A DNA stretch of 64,000 nt from the NCBI RefSeq assembly GCF_022179525.1, contig NZ_BPQX01000033.1, positions 186,001 through 250,000 on the forward strand, in the 5' to 3' direction. The DNA is from Methylobacterium persicinum (GTDB lineage Bacteria > Pseudomonadota > Alphaproteobacteria > Rhizobiales > Beijerinckiaceae). The notes beneath the pieces were generated by a model. It was not told the DNA's origin, made no database searches, and worked only from the letters and a program-made list of their open reading frames with translations. Numbering within the stretch: the stretch's first letter is position 1; each line of letters opens with the position of its first letter. Both the position numbers and the translations under genes were made by a program. Shown here one piece after another: positions 62,594 through 64,000 of the stretch.

Positions 62594-63997
62594 ATGCTGG
62601 CCGATCATCTCCCGAGCGCCATCGATCTCGCCCGCAGTCAGTTTGCCTTCACCGTCGTCTGGCACTTCCTGTTCCCGGCCTTCACCATCGGTCTTGCCAG
62701 CTATCTTGCCGTGCTGGAGGCGTTCTGGCTCGCCACGGACCGGGACGTCTTCCTCGATACCTACCGCTACTGGCTGAAGATCTTCGCTGTCGCCTTCGCC
62801 ATGGGTGTCGTGTCGGGGCTGGTGATGAGCTATCAATTCGGCACCAACTGGTCGGTCTTTTCGGACAAGACCGCCCCGGTGCTGGGGCCGCTCCTCGGAT
62901 ATGAGGTCCTCACCGCCTTCTTCCTGGAAGCAGGCTTCCTCGGCGTGATGCTGTTCGGGCTCGAGCGGGTGGGGCCGCGGCTTCACTTCCTGGCGACCTC
63001 CCTCGTGGCAGGGGGCACGCTGTTGTCGGCGTTCTGGATACTGTCGGCCAATTCCTGGATGCAGACCCCGGCCAGTTACGTCGTTGACCCGGACGGACGC
63101 TTCGTGCCGGAGAGCTGGTGGGGGGTGATCTTCAACCCCTCCTTCCCCTATCGCTTCGCCCACACCGTCACTGCCGCCTACCTGACGACGGCGATGATCG
63201 TGGGCGCCGTCGGAGCGTGGCACCTGCTCCGCGACCGCACCAACCCCCGTGCCCGCCTGATGTTCTCGATGGCGATGTGGATGGCGGCCCTCGTCGCCCC
63301 CGTGCAGCTCGTGCTCGGCGATCTTCACGGCGGCAATACCTACCATCACCAGCCCGCCAAAGTCGCGGCGATGGAAGGCCACTTCGATAGCGTCACCCGC
63401 GCCCCATCGATCCTGTTCGGCTGGCCGGATGCGCAGGCGGCTGAGACCCGCTACGAGATCGGCATTCCCGGCCTCGCCAGCCTCTACCTCGCCCATGATC
63501 TCGATGCGAAGATCACCGGGCTGAAGGATCTTCCGCGGGATACGTGGCCCACAAACCTTCCGCTGGTGTTCTGGGCTTTCCGGGCGATGGTGGGGCTCGG
63601 CCTCCTAATGATCGGCCTCGGCCTGTGGTCGCTGTATCTCCGCTTCCGGGGGCAGCTTTTCGAAGCGCCGTGGCTGCATCGCTTCGCCGTCGCGATGGGG
63701 CCGTCCGGGCTGATGGCGGTGACGGCCGGTTGGGTGGTGACCGAAGCCGGTCGCCAGCCTTTCACGGTCTATGGGCTGTTGCGCACGGCGGAGAGTCACT
63801 CGCCCATCGCAGCCCCCGCCGTCGCCGCTTCGCTCGCGGCCTTCGCCCTGGTCTACTTCGTCGTCTTCGGGGCGGGCATCTGGTACCTGCTGCGCCTGTT
63901 CAATCAGACGCCAAGGCCGCACGAGGCCGGGCCGCCCATCGGACAGCCGGTCCGGACTGCGGGCATCACCCCCGCGCCCGCACTCGCGGCCGAATGA
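62594..63997 (+). CDS. cydA: cytochrome bd-type quinol oxidase subunit I
   Basis: This is a 467-residue heme-carrying subunit of a bd-type oxidase that reduces oxygen to water with quinol. Motifs are ARSQFAFTVVWHFLFPAFTI (His ligand of heme b595), GVVSGLVMSYQFGTNWSVFS, and TAFFLEAGFLGVMLFG with the conserved Glu. The Q-loop is short, as in the cyanide-insensitive CioA type, since the protein is about 55 residues shorter than E. coli CydA. FRAMVGLGLLMIGLGLWSLY and RQPFTVYGLLRTAESHSP appear near the end. The stop is three bases from the window edge, where cydB is expected. Confidence 0.93.
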   Translation: MLADHLPSAIDLARSQFAFTVVWHFLFPAFTIGLASYLAVLEAFWLATDRDVFLDTYRYWLKIFAVAFAMGVVSGLVMSYQFGTNWSVFSDKTAPVLGPLLGYEVLTAFFLEAGFLGVMLFGLERVGPRLHFLATSLVAGGTLLSAFWILSANSWMQTPASYVVDPDGRFVPESWWGVIFNPSFPYRFAHTVTAAYLTTAMIVGAVGAWHLLRDRTNPRARLMFSMAMWMAALVAPVQLVLGDLHGGNTYHHQPAKVAAMEGHFDSVTRAPSILFGWPDAQAAETRYEIGIPGLASLYLAHDLDAKITGLKDLPRDTWPTNLPLVFWAFRAMVGLGLLMIGLGLWSLYLRFRGQLFEAPWLHRFAVAMGPSGLMAVTAGWVVTEAGRQPFTVYGLLRTAESHSPIAAPAVAASLAAFALVYFVVFGAGIWYLLRLFNQTPRPHEAGPPIGQPVRTAGITPAPALAAE

Positions 63998-64000
63998 GGA

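Overview
The window looks like a chromosomal stretch of a high-GC alphaproteobacterium of the order Rhizobiales, most likely Methylobacterium or a close relative. The grounds are a MucR/Ros-type regulator, a 1614-residue NAD-glutamate dehydrogenase, a fused urease gamma/beta subunit, a GatCAB amidotransferase operon and two families of dispersed palindromic intergenic repeats. The genus is inferred from family knowledge; no search was run. I see no rRNA, tRNA, insertion sequence, prophage or CRISPR array.

Layout. 1-7.4 kb: 5' part of guaB (cut by the window edge), a DUF3313-type lipoprotein, three MFS exporters, a DoxX protein and a MarR regulator with a candidate operator beside its start codon. 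7.5-14.4 kb: the large glutamate dehydrogenase and an outer-membrane barrel. 14.4-18.7 kb: tadA, two small stress-type proteins (CsbD, DUF1328), rluB with a long disordered tail, rsmD, and an XRE regulator. 18.8-21.8 kb: a homodimeric 2-oxoacid dehydrogenase E1 with a divergent Lrp/AsnC regulator. 21.9-26.8 kb: gatC-gatA-(small membrane gene)-gatB, with gatB bracketed by two copies of one repeat, then ruvX. 26.8-32.7 kb: a catabolic unit of class III CoA transferase, SDR, HTD2/MaoC-type hydratase and a DctPQM TRAP importer. 33-38.2 kb: mucR and a urease cluster (ureAB, ureC, ureE, ureF, ureG) with no ureD. 38.3-43.8 kb: a DUF3311/sodium-solute symporter pair, then Crp-PotA-PotB-PotC without a binding protein. 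44-48.1 kb: a stand-alone lpxC, an HD-GYP protein and an ABC-F ATPase. 48.1-52.7 kb: a segment bounded by two copies of the second repeat family, with a WcbI-like protein, a hydrolase-fold protein lacking a catalytic His, a RibD-like reductase and a BKACE enzyme. 52.7-56.7 kb: DUF167, a FAD-linked 2-hydroxyacid oxidase, an orphan TRAP binding protein and a divergent D-2-hydroxyacid dehydrogenase. 56.7-61.3 kb: a compact GAF-GlcG-OppA-OppB-OppC operon with no ATPase gene. 61.7-64 kb: a CcdA-family protein and cydA of a bd-type oxidase, with cydB expected just beyond the edge.

The themes are housekeeping translation and RNA modification (tadA, rluB, rsmD, gatCAB), nitrogen metabolism (GDH, urease) and uptake and oxidation of organic acids (two TRAP-linked loci, E1 dehydrogenase, BKACE). 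The best candidates for something not well described are the GAF-GlcG-OppABC operon and the CoA-transferase/hydratase/SDR/TRAP unit. Both rest on gene content and gene order; substrates cannot be read from sequence.
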